From assembly GCF_014652415.1 (NCBI RefSeq), contig NZ_BMYT01000002.1, forward strand, positions 124,001 to 188,000: 64,000 nucleotides of DNA, in the 5' to 3' direction. Every line of letters starts with the position of its first letter. Positions within the stretch are counted from its first letter, which is position 1. The position numbers were made by a program, and so were the translations under genes. Below, piece by piece: positions 1 through 8,253 of the stretch. The notes below the pieces were generated by a model. The model did not search any database, was not told where the DNA came from, and saw nothing but the letters and a program-made list of their open reading frames with translations. The stretch is from Affinundibacterium macrobrachii (GTDB lineage Bacteria; Pseudomonadota; Gammaproteobacteria; Burkholderiales; Burkholderiaceae_D).

Positions 1-1882
1 GTTCGCGCAATTCTGCATTGAGTTCGCTATACACGCCTATCATGCCGGCATTGACGATGCCCATGGTCATGCCGGCTTGAATCGCGTGGTACAAGAATAC
101 GGTGTGGATGGCTTCGCGCGCAGGGTCATTGCCGCGGAAAGAGAAGCTCACATTCGACACACCGCCACTGATTTTGGCACCAGGTAGATTTTGATGTATC
201 CAACGTGTCGCTTCGATGAAATCAACCGCGTAGTTATTGTGTTCTTCAATCCCCGTCGCCACCGCGAAGATATTCGGATCGAAAATAATATCGTAAGGAT
301 CAAACGCACATTCATTCACTAACAAATCGTAGGCGCGTTTGCAGATTTCTATCTTGCGTTCATAAGTATCCGCCTGGCCTTTTTCATCAAAGGCCATGAC
401 GATCACCGCTGCGCCATAACGCTTACACAGTTTGGCGTGATGCAAGAATTGCGCTTCGCCTTCTTTCATCGAAATCGAATTGACGATGGCTTTGCCTTGT
501 ACGCATTTCAAACCCGCTTCGATCACTTCCCATTTGGAAGAATCGATCATCAAAGGTACACGGGCGATATCAGGTTCGGACGCAATCAAATTTAAGAAGC
601 GCGTCATCGCTGCTTGCGAATCAAGCATCGCTTCATCCATATTGATGTCGATAATTTGTGCGCCGTTTTCGACTTGTTGACGTGCCACCGCTAAGGCTTC
701 GTCATATTGCTCATTCAAAATTAAACGCGCAAACGCTTTAGAGCCAGTGACGTTGGTGCGCTCACCGACGTTCACGAATAAAGATTGCGCGTCAATCGTG
801 AACGGCTCTAAGCCAGACAAGCGCATCGCTGGTTCTATCGTTGGCACAGCACGCGGTGTTTGTGTTTCGAGAATATCGGCAATGGCTTTGATGTGCGCGG
901 GTGTCGTACCGCAGCAACCACCAGCGATATTGATAAAGCCGGCTTCGGCGAATTCTTTTAACAAAGCCGAAGTGTCCGCAGGTAATTCATCAAAGCCTGT
1001 ATCGCTCATGGGATTGGGCAAACCCGCGTTCGGATAAATACAAACGAAGGTATCCGCAATCTTGGACAACTCTTCCGCATACGGACGCATCAACGCAGCA
1101 CCGAGCGCGCAGTTCAGACCGATGGTCAAAGGTTTCGCATGACGCACTGAATTCCAGAACGCGGGTACGGTTTGGCCAGACAAAATACGACCCGAAGCGT
1201 CGGTCACCGTACCAGAAATCATGATGGGCAAGGTACTACCAGTTTCTTCAAAATACTGATCAATCGCGAACAGTGCCGCTTTGCAGTTGAGCGTATCAAA
1301 AATAGTTTCAACCAACAGTACATCGGCACCACCATCGACCAAACCGCGAACTTGTTCGTAATAAGCTGCGACCAGTTGATCGAAAGTCACATTGCGCGCA
1401 GCGGGATCGTTCACATCGGGAGAAATCGAAGCAGTTTTTGGCGTAGGCCCGAGTGCGCCAGCGACAAAGCGCGGCTTATCCGCACTCGAATATTTATCGC
1501 AAGCTGCGCGCGCTATCTTTGCCGACGCCACATTCATCTCATACGCCAGATGTGCCATGTGGTAATCGTCTTGCGCGACCGTGGTGGCACCGAAGGTATT
1601 GGTTTCGATCAAATCCGCACCGGCTGCCAAATACTGCTCGTGAATTTCTTGAATCACGTGCGGTTGCGTCAATGACAGCAGTTCGTTATTACCTTTGACG
1701 AATAATTCCCGAATGCCCTCGGGGCCAGTAAAGTCTTTAAAGCGCTCGCCGCGATAATCGGCCTCGGTCAATTTGTAGCGCTGTATCATCGTTCCCATCG
1801 CACCATCAAGAATCAGGATACGTTGCTGGAGTAATTCGCGCAAACGCGCTTCAGTGGCGGAAGATTTCAGAACGGTGGACAT
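1..1882 (-). CDS. metH: Cobalamin-dependent methionine synthase, N-terminal half (cut by window edge)
   Basis: Transfers a methyl group from methyltetrahydrofolate through cobalamin to homocysteine, making methionine in the cytoplasm. About 627 codons are visible, starting at ATG 1882 and running off the left edge. Residues ~1-330 are the homocysteine methyltransferase barrel: DGAMGT near the N-terminus, then the zinc-ligand regions GLNCALG and GGCCGTTP. From ~350 the pterin-binding domain follows ([30 protein letters not shown]). The two domains are in one uninterrupted frame, so this is not the split metH1/metH2 arrangement. The B12-binding and activation domains would lie outside the window. 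The gene follows a leader with an intrinsic terminator, so transcription attenuation is likely. Confidence 0.96.
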   Translation of the reverse strand, partial: MSTVLKSSATEARLRELLQQRILILDGAMGTMIQRYKLTEADYRGERFKDFTGPEGIRELFVKGNNELLSLTQPHVIQEIHEQYLAAGADLIETNTFGATTVAQDDYHMAHLAYEMNVASAKIARAACDKYSSADKPRFVAGALGPTPKTASISPDVNDPAARNVTFDQLVAAYYEQVRGLVDGGADVLLVETIFDTLNCKAALFAIDQYFEETGSTLPIMISGTVTDASGRILSGQTVPAFWNSVRHAKPLTIGLNCALGAALMRPYAEELSKIADTFVCIYPNAGLPNPMSDTGFDELPADTSALLKEFAEAGFINIAGGCCGTTPAHIKAIADILETQTPRAVPTIEPAMRLSGLEPFTIDAQSLFVNVGERTNVTGSKAFARLILNEQYDEALAVARQQVENGAQIIDINMDEAMLDSQAAMTRFLNLIASEPDIARVPLMIDSSKWEVIEAGLKCVQGKAIVNSISMKEGEAQFLHHAKLCKRYGAAVIVMAFDEKGQADTYERKIEICKRAYDLLVNECAFDPYDIIFDPNIFAVATGIEEHNNYAVDFIEATRWIHQNLPGAKISGGVSNVSFSFRGNDPAREAIHTVFLYHAIQAGMTMGIVNAGMIGVYSELNAELRE

Positions 1883-2048
1883 AATATGTGGATGATGAAC
1901 GCTAAAAACAAAAAACCCGATCGGGCTGACACAAGCGGATCGGGTAAAAAGTGGGCGATTTGGTAAAAGATTACTACCTTTAGCTGCACTTATTACGCGC
2001 CCGCAATCTGAGTCTCAAATCGGCGCAGGAAAACAAGCTGAAATTATA
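1883..2048 (-). promoter_or_regulatory. Structured 5' leader of metH, possible attenuator or riboswitch
   Basis: On the minus strand a TATAAT box lies at 2048-2043, with no good -35. About 150 nt of leader would follow before the metH ATG. The leader contains CGATTT and AAATCG segments able to form a closing stem around an internal region rich in short complementary blocks, then the terminator at 1945-1905. It lacks features I would expect of cobalamin, SAM or SAH riboswitches, so the ligand, if any, is unknown. The structure is seen; regulation is inferred. Confidence 0.45.
1905..1945 (-). terminator. Intrinsic terminator in the metH leader
   Basis: Perfect 8-bp stem ACCCGATC/GATCGGGT (1938-1945 with 1915-1922) and a 15-nt loop. 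On the minus strand it is followed by five T, a G and five more T. It lies only ~25 nt upstream of the metH start codon, so it would end metH transcripts prematurely unless an antiterminator forms. Confidence 0.75.
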
Positions 2049-2226
2049 CGTGATTTCGAATGAACTTCCTAAATCAAGCGATATTATTCAATTTGCATGT
2101 TTAACACGTTGACCCATGCTGCCTACTAGGAAACACGAGGAACGCAAGCTGGATTTGCTAAGTTTTGCTACCCACTCTTATTAGTAAATAGAAAAAAGAT
2201 ATAAGAATTTGGTGGTGATTTTTCCC

Positions 2227-2262
2227 AAAAAAATAGGCGTATGCTGAATTAGCCATACGCCT
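2227..2262 (-). terminator. Intrinsic terminator downstream of the BI-1/terC pair
   Basis: Stem AGGCGTATG/CATACGCCT (2254-2262 with 2235-2243) with a 10-nt loop, followed on the minus strand by a run of seven T. It is the first strong terminator after the terC-like gene, ~145 nt past its stop codon. Confidence 0.8.
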
Positions 2263-2354
2263 TAAGGAGGGAACTGGTTTGAACTAGCTGATATCGATTC
2301 TGTTTATCAAGCTAACTAGTTCTAAAAAATACTGTCTTTCTATTACACCACTCG

Positions 2355-2374
2355 ATTCCCGCTTTCGCGGGAAT
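2355..2374. repeat. dRS3-like palindrome (ATTCCC-N8-GGGAAT)
   Basis: Eight-base inverted repeat ATTCCCGC/GCGGGAAT around TTTC, with no T run on either side. It has the same form as the short dRS3 repeats known in Neisseria. A related but longer-looped copy is at 8254-8276. It lies between the terC-like stop and its terminator. Confidence 0.5.
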
Positions 2375-2405
2375 GAGTGATTAGGCTAACCAAGTGTTCG
2401 AATAA

Positions 2406-3362
2406 TTAATTCGCTTTCTTACGCGTTGCGATCAAACTTGCGACCATAGAACTAATCAAGATCGTGCCAATGACGGTTAATGAAATCGTTGTTGGTACGT
2501 GTATCCATTTCACGATCAGCATCTTCACGCCAACAAACATCAACACTAAAGCAAGACCGAATTTCAACAAGTGGAAGCGATCTGCCATATCAGCGAGCAA
2601 GAAATACAAAGCACGCAAACCCATAATCGCAAAGATATTCGATGTGAATACGATAAACGGATCGGTAGTTACCGCAAAAATCGCAGGGATAGAATCCACC
2701 GCAAACACCACATCAGAGATCTCAATCAGAATCAGTACTAACAATAAAGGTGTGAAAACACGCTTACCGTTTTGAATGATGCTGAAATTTTCTCCGTGAT
2801 ACTCTTTCGTGAACGGCAACATCTTCTTCGCGAATTTGAGTACCGGATTCGCTTCCAAATCAGGTTCTTTTTCCGACGCAACCATCATGCGCAAGCCTGT
2901 AATCACCAAGAAAATACCGAAGATGTATAGAACCCAAGCAAATTGCGAGACTACCCAGCTACCTGCCAAAATCATGATGACACGCATCACAATCGCACCC
3001 AACACACCGTATAACAAGACTTTGCGTTGATATTGTTCGGGCACAGCGAAGTGACCGAAAATCATTAAGAACACGAATACGTTATCGACTGACAGGGATT
3101 TCTCAATCACATAACCAGTCAAGAACTCCATCGACTTGGTCATCGCAATCGTCTCACCGACGATATCTTTGAGATAAAAATACATCCCAACATTAAACAG
3201 TAAGGCTAAGGCAACCCATACGATGGACCAAGATGCCGCCTCTTTCACGCTAACTTTGTGCGACTTGGAACCACCAAGTGCAAAAATATCCAAAGCCAGC
3301 ATGCTGAGTACGAAGACAATAAATGCCACCCACATCCAGGGCTGAGCAACTGTTTCTAACAT
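2406..3362 (-). CDS. TerC/Alx family integral membrane protein
   Basis: 318-aa polytopic membrane protein of the TerC/Alx family, whose members are linked to manganese export, pH response or tellurium resistance. Visible family features are the hydrophobic N-terminus with LALDIFALG, the SVDNVFVFLMIF block around residue 92, and the second acidic membrane motif EISDVVFAVDSIPAIFA near residue 220. These are the intramembrane acidic residues expected to handle metal ions. Length matches Alx-type members. It lies 85 bp downstream of the BI-1 gene on the same strand. The gap holds a GGTGGGATA/TATCCCACC hairpin (3385-3407) without a T run, so the two genes may be co-transcribed with partial attenuation or processing. 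No yybP-ykoY riboswitch was recognised. Confidence 0.9.
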   Translation of the reverse strand: MLETVAQPWMWVAFIVFVLSMLALDIFALGGSKSHKVSVKEAASWSIVWVALALLFNVGMYFYLKDIVGETIAMTKSMEFLTGYVIEKSLSVDNVFVFLMIFGHFAVPEQYQRKVLLYGVLGAIVMRVIMILAGSWVVSQFAWVLYIFGIFLVITGLRMMVASEKEPDLEANPVLKFAKKMLPFTKEYHGENFSIIQNGKRVFTPLLLVLILIEISDVVFAVDSIPAIFAVTTDPFIVFTSNIFAIMGLRALYFLLADMADRFHLLKFGLALVLMFVGVKMLIVKWIHVPTTISLTVIGTILISSMVASLIATRKKAN

Positions 3363-3447
3363 AAAATTCTTTCGATCAGAGAGTGGTGGGATAAAGCCTA
3401 TCCCACCGGTTTACTTGATTAGGAAAATAAGATTCGTGTTTGACGAA

Positions 3448-4134
3448 TTATTCTTTTTCCATAAATCCTAAGATTTGCAACAAGCTAGTGAACAAGTTGA
3501 AAATCGTGATGTACAAGCTGACTGTTGCCATGATGTAGTTCGTCTCACCGCCACGCACAATATTGCTTGTTTCAAACAAGATCATACCGGACATCAACAA
3601 AACAAATGCGGCAGAGACTGCGATCGATAAGGCAGGAACTTCAAAGAAGATCGCACCTAAGCCGGCCACGAATGCAACCAACACACCAACCGCTAAGAAG
3701 CCACCCATAAAACTGAAATCACGCTTGCTAATTAACACATAAGCCGACAAGCCCATGAAGATCACAGCAGTCAAACCCATCGCGCTCATCACGATGCCAC
3801 TACCACCTGGCATACCTAAGTAACGGGTAATGATTGGACCTAAAGTCAAACCCATAAAGCCAGTCAAAGCAAACACAGATGCAATACCCCAAGCACTGTT
3901 ACGTAACTTAGTGGTCAAAAATAACAAGCCAAAATAGCCAAGCAAAGTGACGATAATGCCCATACTTGGCAAAGCGAAAGCGATGCTAACGCCAGCAGTA
4001 ATCGCGGAAAACAATAAAGTCATAGACAGCAACATATAAGTGTTGCGCAGTACTTTATGTCCGCTGATCGCGCTACTATCTACATAATCGACTGTTTGCG
4101 CATCGCGCATCGTGCTACGGTCTAAGATACTCAT
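3448..4134 (-). CDS. Bax inhibitor-1 (BI-1)/YccA family membrane protein
   Basis: 228-aa inner-membrane protein with about seven hydrophobic segments after a polar N-terminus of ~28 residues. The sequence (NTYMLLSMTLLFSAITAG, later GGETNYIMATVSLYITIFN) is typical of the bacterial BI-1 group that includes YbhL and YccA. The bacterial role is not settled; proposals include calcium leak and FtsH modulation. It is the first gene of a minus-strand pair with the TerC-like gene. The start ATG at 4134 is preceded by a GGAG-like site (AGGAGAGA in the mRNA sense), which supports it. Confidence 0.92.
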   Translation of the reverse strand: MSILDRSTMRDAQTVDYVDSSAISGHKVLRNTYMLLSMTLLFSAITAGVSIAFALPSMGIIVTLLGYFGLLFLTTKLRNSAWGIASVFALTGFMGLTLGPIITRYLGMPGGSGIVMSAMGLTAVIFMGLSAYVLISKRDFSFMGGFLAVGVLVAFVAGLGAIFFEVPALSIAVSAAFVLLMSGMILFETSNIVRGGETNYIMATVSLYITIFNLFTSLLQILGFMEKE

Positions 4135-4280
4135 GGTTCTCTCCTAAAATCTGTTTTAACTTTTATCCCTATTTGGGTGACGCAAGTGTAGGCCAGTGCA
4201 TTTATAAAGAAAAGTCGAATATAATTTCCATATAAATCGAAAAAACCGATGTATCTAGAAAATCCTTCAAGGACTGAGGC

Positions 4281-5246
4281 ATGGCACATTTAAATTACAA
4301 GCATTTGTATTATTTTTGGATGGTCGCCAAAACTGGCAGTATTGCGCGTGCAAGTGAGCAACTGCACGTAACGCCGCAAACGATTAGCGGTCAACTCAGT
4401 TTGTTTGAAGATTTACAGGGCGAAGCTTTATTTGAAAAAGCTGGGCGCAATTTGGAACTAACCGAAGCGGGTCGCTTAGTTTTAGCTTATGCCGAAGAAA
4501 TCTTCTTACTAGGACAAGAATTGGAACAAGTGCTCAGACATCATCCCACTGAGCGCACGGTTCAATTACGGGTTGGTGTATCTGATGCGGTGGCAAAAGC
4601 CGTCGCGTATAAGTTACTCGCGCCCGCCCTCAGCTTGCCGCAAACCCTAAGGATTAATTGTCGAGAAGGCAAACTCGACGACTTATTGGCAGAACTTGCA
4701 CGTCATAAACTCGATATTGTGATCACCGATACACCGATGCCACCGAGCGCGAATGTGCGTGGATTTAATCATCCGCTAGGCGAATGCGGTCTAAGTTTCT
4801 TTGCCACGCGTGGATTACGTGAACAATACCCACAGCAATTTCCAGCATGTCTAGACGGCGCACCGATTTTATTGCCAGGTGAAGATTCTGCTTTGCGTTC
4901 ACGCCTAATGCATTGGTTCGAGACACAAGGCGTACGCCCACGCATTGCAGGTGAATTTGACGACAGTGCTTTGATGAGTGCGTTTGGCGAAGCAGGCGTC
5001 GGCTTTTTTGCCAAACCCAGCGCCATCGCTGATATGGTCATGCGTCAATATGATTTGGAATTGGTTGGCACTACTGAGGACATCACCGAACAGTTTTATG
5101 CGATCTCAGTACAGCGCAAGATCACCCATCCTGCGGTATTGGCAATTAGTCAGGCTAAACCTTTAACCACGTTTGGATCAGATACTAGTCACGCAACTTC
5201 GTCAGCAAACAAATCTTTAAGCGGCAAAAAGAGCATAAAAAAATAG
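4281..5246 (+). CDS. nhaR: LysR-family transcriptional regulator, NhaR-like
   Basis: 321-aa LysR-type regulator. Residues ~4-62 form the winged helix-turn-helix (LNYKHLYYFWMVAKTGSIAR, then the VTPQTISGQL recognition helix). Residues ~90-290 form the substrate-binding-like effector domain. The N-terminal wording LNYKHLYYFW is characteristic of NhaR, which activates Na+/H+ antiporter genes in response to sodium. No antiporter is adjacent here, so its targets are probably elsewhere; the antiporters at 47490 and 50101 are candidates only by function. The C-terminal tail is lysine/serine rich and ends inside the terminator hairpin at 5237-5272. The SD-like AAGGA lies 9 nt upstream of the ATG. Confidence 0.88.
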   Translation: MAHLNYKHLYYFWMVAKTGSIARASEQLHVTPQTISGQLSLFEDLQGEALFEKAGRNLELTEAGRLVLAYAEEIFLLGQELEQVLRHHPTERTVQLRVGVSDAVAKAVAYKLLAPALSLPQTLRINCREGKLDDLLAELARHKLDIVITDTPMPPSANVRGFNHPLGECGLSFFATRGLREQYPQQFPACLDGAPILLPGEDSALRSRLMHWFETQGVRPRIAGEFDDSALMSAFGEAGVGFFAKPSAIADMVMRQYDLELVGTTEDITEQFYAISVQRKITHPAVLAISQAKPLTTFGSDTSHATSSANKSLSGKKSIKK

Positions 5247-5272
5247 CGACCAGTTTGTGACTGACCGCTATT
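5237..5272 (-). terminator. Intrinsic terminator for minus-strand transcripts
   Basis: Stem AATAGCG/CGCTATT (5266-5272 with 5242-5248). An inner CAG/CTG pairing is also possible, and seven T follow on the minus strand. It overlaps the last codons of the nhaR-like gene and would stop transcription of the S46 remnant. Confidence 0.7.
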
Positions 5273-5311
5273 CTAAGATGAAAATGAAGCGAATATAAAA
5301 CGATTAAAGAA

Positions 5312-5557
5312 TTATTTCGGATACTTAATTGTCATCTCTTTCAAGACGTTATCCGCACGATCAACTTCTATCATGATCCACAGCATGTAGCGAATATCGA
5401 CGTGAATTGCTTTCGTGATCGCTGGGTCAAAATACCAGTCTTTGGTAATCGATTCATAGGTTGAATCGAAATTCAAACCAATCAATTCACCGCGCTTATT
5501 CATCACCGCTGAACCTGAATTACCGCCAGTAGTATCTGCGCTAGATAAGAATTCGAT
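5312..5557 (-). pseudogene. Remnant: C-terminal ~80 codons of an S46 dipeptidyl peptidase
   Basis: The last ~80 codons correspond almost residue for residue to the end of the S46 peptidase at 10577-12715, including the catalytic GNSGSAV serine motif. Homology at DNA level runs 5312-5557 against 10577-10822. A core of ~115 bases is identical, with mismatches clustered in both flanks. Upstream of 5557 similarity stops abruptly. An open frame continues to 5632 with unrelated sequence, giving a nominal 106-aa ORF. Without the histidine/aspartate half it cannot be an active peptidase. Best read as the 3' stump of a second S46 gene, possibly homogenised by gene conversion with the intact one. Confidence 0.85.
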
Positions 5558-5884
5558 AGTGAGGTGTTTTCGGTGAAACGGCGCCTCACTTAAGGTTTGG
5601 AACCGAAAGGTCGCCACAAATCTGCCCATCACATGGACGCAAAGCGGTACAGAGATGCTTCAGGAGTAGCAGCGCTACTTGGGCGAAAACAGCAAAACAT
5701 TTTTGCTAGAACCACATGGGTGAAGGTGCGATTCATGCAACCACACAGTGAAGCAAAAGGCACGATGGCATTTTGAAACGAACGTGTGGTAGTGGTATAG
5801 GAAAATTTTTATCGCGGTAATTTGCGAGTATTTGGCTTGACTACTTGACTACCGGGGGTTAATGGGGACCCCATTTTTGGGTAA
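5558..5884. other. Non-coding stretch between S46 remnant and bacteriocin locus
   Basis: No convincing gene. It contains an exact 8-bp tandem duplication CTTGACTA (5836-5851) and a short palindrome ATGGGGACCCCAT (5862-5874) followed by T's on the plus strand. The latter resembles short extragenic palindromes or an element end, but no transposase fragment was recognised. It marks the boundary where base composition becomes AT-rich. Confidence 0.4.
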
Positions 5885-6457
5885 TTACCGAGATTCCTCT
5901 TCGTGTTTTGCAAAAGTCTTGAACAAAACGTACATTCGTTGAATAGTCACACAGATAAAAATACATAAAATAACAAATATTAAATTGGGAATCTCCCCAA
6001 ACTCTTTTTCGAACTTAGCATATGAATCGAACCAAACTAACCCTATAAGGACATTGAATAATGAGAGGAGAACAAACCCGTAAAAGCTCAAAGATTTTTT
6101 ATAATTGATTTTAAGTGTAATAATATTAACCAAATCAGTTTCGCTAAAAATGCTAGAGGACTGAATAGTAAATACTATTGTGGATGCAATTATTGCAAGT
6201 CCGCAATTAAAGCCTAGTAAAATCAGATAGGATTCAGAAAGTTCCACTGCTTTCTCATAGGATAAAGTTCCGAATGGAAAAAATGTTGATTGAATAATAA
6301 ATATTAAAAATTCAATAATTAAAAATATGTATACTCCATTTGTTATATATGTAATTGTAGGCCTAAGACAGTGTAATTTTTTTTGGGCGGTGACCTGTTG
6401 CTGCACGGAGAAGTCAAGCGAAAAAAATTCTTTTTGGTTGCTTTTAAAAAATGCCAT
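5885..6457 (-). CDS. Candidate bacteriocin immunity protein (four-helix membrane protein)
   Basis: 190-aa hydrophobic protein. I place the start at ATG 6457 (MAFFKSNQKEFF) because the longer open frame upstream would read through the terminator and precursor gene in another frame. Four strongly hydrophobic segments are visible at residues ~50-72, ~90-112, ~130-150 and ~160-182, with a charged C-terminus (KHEEESR). No family is recognised. It sits 56 bp downstream of the bacteriocin precursor on the same strand, beyond an intrinsic terminator. It is markedly AT-rich. Small polytopic proteins next to precursors are commonly immunity proteins. That role is inferred from position and topology only. 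Confidence 0.6.
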   Translation of the reverse strand: MAFFKSNQKEFFSLDFSVQQQVTAQKKLHCLRPTITYITNGVYIFLIIEFLIFIIQSTFFPFGTLSYEKAVELSESYLILLGFNCGLAIIASTIVFTIQSSSIFSETDLVNIITLKINYKKSLSFYGFVLLSLFNVLIGLVWFDSYAKFEKEFGEIPNLIFVILCIFICVTIQRMYVLFKTFAKHEEESR

Positions 6458-6469
6458 TTTTAAGCTTTC

Positions 6470-6503
6470 AAAAAAAGCACAGGGAATAGGAAATACCCTG
6501 TGC
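6470..6503 (-). terminator. Intrinsic terminator between precursor and immunity gene
   Basis: Perfect 8-bp stem GCACAGGG/CCCTGTGC (6496-6503 with 6477-6484), an 11-nt loop, then seven T on the minus strand. It lies 11 bp after the precursor stop codon and 20 bp before the downstream ATG. Most transcripts should end after the precursor, with read-through supplying the membrane protein. Confidence 0.88.
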
Positions 6504-6513
6504 AACCTAAATA

Positions 6514-6726
6514 CTATGATGCAAATGCTATCGCGCCACCAGTACCCATTAATGTAAGGCCACTTGCCGTTATACCAACTTCCGCCACAATCAAACCAGC
6601 ACAAATGGCTGGTGCAGCTGCAACTGCAAATGCACCAATTACAATGCAACCAAATCCAACAGCTAGAGCTTTGGCGCTGACACCAGCACCAACCTCATCA
6701 ACCTCAACCATATTCAATTCTTGCAT
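6514..6726 (-). CDS. Bacteriocin/microcin precursor with double-glycine-type leader
   Basis: 70-aa peptide. ATG 6726 is chosen because GAGG lies 6 nt upstream; an in-frame TTG at 6738 has no such site. The leader MQELNMVEVDEVGAG fits the C39-peptidase leader pattern (E-L near the start, acidic run, V at -4), but ends Ala-Gly instead of Gly-Gly. Predicted mature peptide: 55 residues from Val16, very hydrophobic, rich in Gly/Ala, with two cysteines (Cys27, Cys42) that could form a disulfide and almost no charge. These traits resemble class II microcins and unmodified Gram-negative bacteriocins. The divergent C39 exporter next door supports the call. Activity and target are unknown. Confidence 0.8.
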   Translation of the reverse strand: MQELNMVEVDEVGAGVSAKALAVGFGCIVIGAFAVAAAPAICAGLIVAEVGITASGLTLMGTGGAIAFAS

Positions 6727-6790
6727 AATAAACCTCAAAAATGTAAATTAAAAAAACAAAAAATATCGAAATAGAATTATCCCGACAACA

Positions 6791-6822
6791 ACAGTATTGC
6801 TAAAAAAAAAATACTGTGTCAA
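6791..6822 (-). promoter_or_regulatory. Promoter and operator-like palindrome of the bacteriocin precursor
   Basis: On the minus strand TTGACA (6822-6817) and AATACT (6798-6793) are 18 bp apart, a plausible sigma-70 promoter ~60 bp upstream of the precursor ATG. An inverted repeat ACAGTATT/AATACTGT (6791-6798 and 6810-6817) with an A-tract between the arms overlaps it almost exactly. A regulator binding there would block RNA polymerase and could also affect the divergent exporter genes. No regulator gene is adjacent. Confidence 0.6.
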
Positions 6823-6863
6823 GCTATTTCTACATTTTTTGACAATTTATTTTTTCATTTCTA

Positions 6864-8198
6864 ATGAGCAATAAAATTAACCAAGCCCCTCCTTCTGACG
6901 CAGTCCGCCCCTTATTCCGCCAGCAAGCGATCGCCCATCTCAGCACCAAGCAGTACGGCACGGTCATCCTCGCTAAATCATTTAGTCATCAGTTTTTTAC
7001 CGTCCTCTTTGTCGCCATCGGCATCGCTATCATTAGCTTTTTTGCCTTTTTTTCTACCACACGCAAGGCGCAAACTTCTGGGGTGCTGTTGCCCAATAGT
7101 GGGGTGATTAAGGTGGTGGCTATTCAAAATGGCGTAGTCATCGACAAGCGGGTTAAAGAAGGCCAACAGGTGAAGGCGGGGGAGGTGTTGTATGTGTTGC
7201 GCAGCGAGCGCCAAAGTCAAGGTGGCGGTGCGGTGATTGCGAATCAAGCGCTCAATGTTGCAACCGTCGATGCACAAAAAACTATCTCTGCAATTTTACA
7301 AAAGCGTCGTGATAGCTTCGGCGCTGAACTCAAACAATCCAGCGCACAGGGGCAGCAGAAGCTGGCGGCTTTGCAGCAACGTCTTGCCGACATTCGCTCA
7401 GAAGTTCAGCGAGCCGAGGCGCAGATCGTTTTGCAACAACAGCGTGTGACTTTATCTGAACAAAATTTGAAACGCTTTAAAGATTTACAAGCGACCAATT
7501 TTATCTCTGCCGCGCAATTGCAAGATCGACAGGCGGAGTTGATTGATCAGCAGCAGCGTTTAGCGGATTTGCAAAGAGTCAAAGCAAGCAACCAAAGAGA
7601 ATTGAATAGCACCGAAGCCGAATTTAATGATGTAAAGATAGTGACGACGCGTGAACAAGTTGCTTTGCAACGCAGTGCAGCGGGAGTTGAGCAAGATTTG
7701 CTCGAGAATGAAACCCGACGCGAATTTGTGGTGACGGCGGCGCAAGAGGGGATCGTAACGGCGATGACGGCGGAGTTAGGGCAAACGGTGGTGGCGAACC
7801 AAGCTTTGGCGTCAATTTTGCCTGAGGGCAGTGTTTTAGAAGCGGAGATTTATGCACCCTCGCGTGCGATAGGTTTTGTGAAACCAGGTATGCAAGTGCT
7901 GTTACGTTATCAGGCTTATCCATATCAAAAATTTGGTCAATATGCAGCGACCGTGCGCGAGGTGGCGAGTACATCTTTGCGCCCTGAGGAGTTGGCCTTG
8001 CCCGGTGCTGCAAATGGGGGCAATGGCGAACCGGTGTATCGCATACGTTTGACCTTGGCGAAACAAGATGTGCTGGCGTATGGCAAGGCTTTGCCTTTGA
8101 AATCGGGCATGTTGGTCGATGCCAGTATTTTGCTAGAACAACGGCGTTTATATGAGTGGGTGTTAGAGCCTTTGTTTTCTATTTCTGGGCGGATGTAG
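6864..8198 (+). CDS. HlyD/CvaA-family membrane fusion protein for bacteriocin export
   Basis: 444-aa periplasmic adaptor of a type I secretion system. It has a short cytoplasmic N-terminus with the typical LFRQQAIAHL stretch and one transmembrane helix at ~40-62. A biotinyl-lipoyl half motif follows at ~75-110 (GVVIDKRVKEGQQVKAGEVL), then a long Gln/Ala/Arg-rich coiled coil at ~130-290. The second lipoyl half and barrel domain lie at ~300-440. It would link the ABC exporter to an outer-membrane TolC, which is not in this window. No Shine-Dalgarno sequence is visible before ATG 6864, and no alternative in-frame start fits the family N-terminus. It is transcribed divergently from the precursor and followed 208 bp later by the C39 ABC transporter. 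Confidence 0.92.
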   Translation: MSNKINQAPPSDAVRPLFRQQAIAHLSTKQYGTVILAKSFSHQFFTVLFVAIGIAIISFFAFFSTTRKAQTSGVLLPNSGVIKVVAIQNGVVIDKRVKEGQQVKAGEVLYVLRSERQSQGGGAVIANQALNVATVDAQKTISAILQKRRDSFGAELKQSSAQGQQKLAALQQRLADIRSEVQRAEAQIVLQQQRVTLSEQNLKRFKDLQATNFISAAQLQDRQAELIDQQQRLADLQRVKASNQRELNSTEAEFNDVKIVTTREQVALQRSAAGVEQDLLENETRREFVVTAAQEGIVTAMTAELGQTVVANQALASILPEGSVLEAEIYAPSRAIGFVKPGMQVLLRYQAYPYQKFGQYAATVREVASTSLRPEELALPGAANGGNGEPVYRIRLTLAKQDVLAYGKALPLKSGMLVDASILLEQRRLYEWVLEPLFSISGRM

Positions 8199-8253
8199 TT
8201 TGTTTTTGCGGTGTTCTTGTGCCGTGCTGTGAAGCTCAATGAAAGACTCTGGA

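Noticed and set aside
1172..1675. 167-aa plus-strand open frame
   Set aside because: Lies wholly inside metH on the opposite strand; the metH frame shows clear family motifs, this one shows none.
1883..2060. Cobalamin or SAM riboswitch upstream of metH
   Set aside because: The conserved boxes of those classes were not found; kept only as an unassigned structured leader.
5862..5874. ATGGGG/CCCCAT palindrome as an intrinsic terminator
   Set aside because: The loop would be too short if fully paired and the stem is only four to five pairs otherwise.
5558..5884. Insertion-sequence remnant beside the S46 fragment
   Set aside because: No transposase-like translation and no paired terminal inverted repeats could be found; only a short tandem duplication.
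6500..6751. 83-aa plus-strand open frame over the bacteriocin gene
   Set aside because: Pro/Ala/Thr-rich antisense shadow; the minus-strand frame has the leader, ribosome binding site, promoter and terminator.
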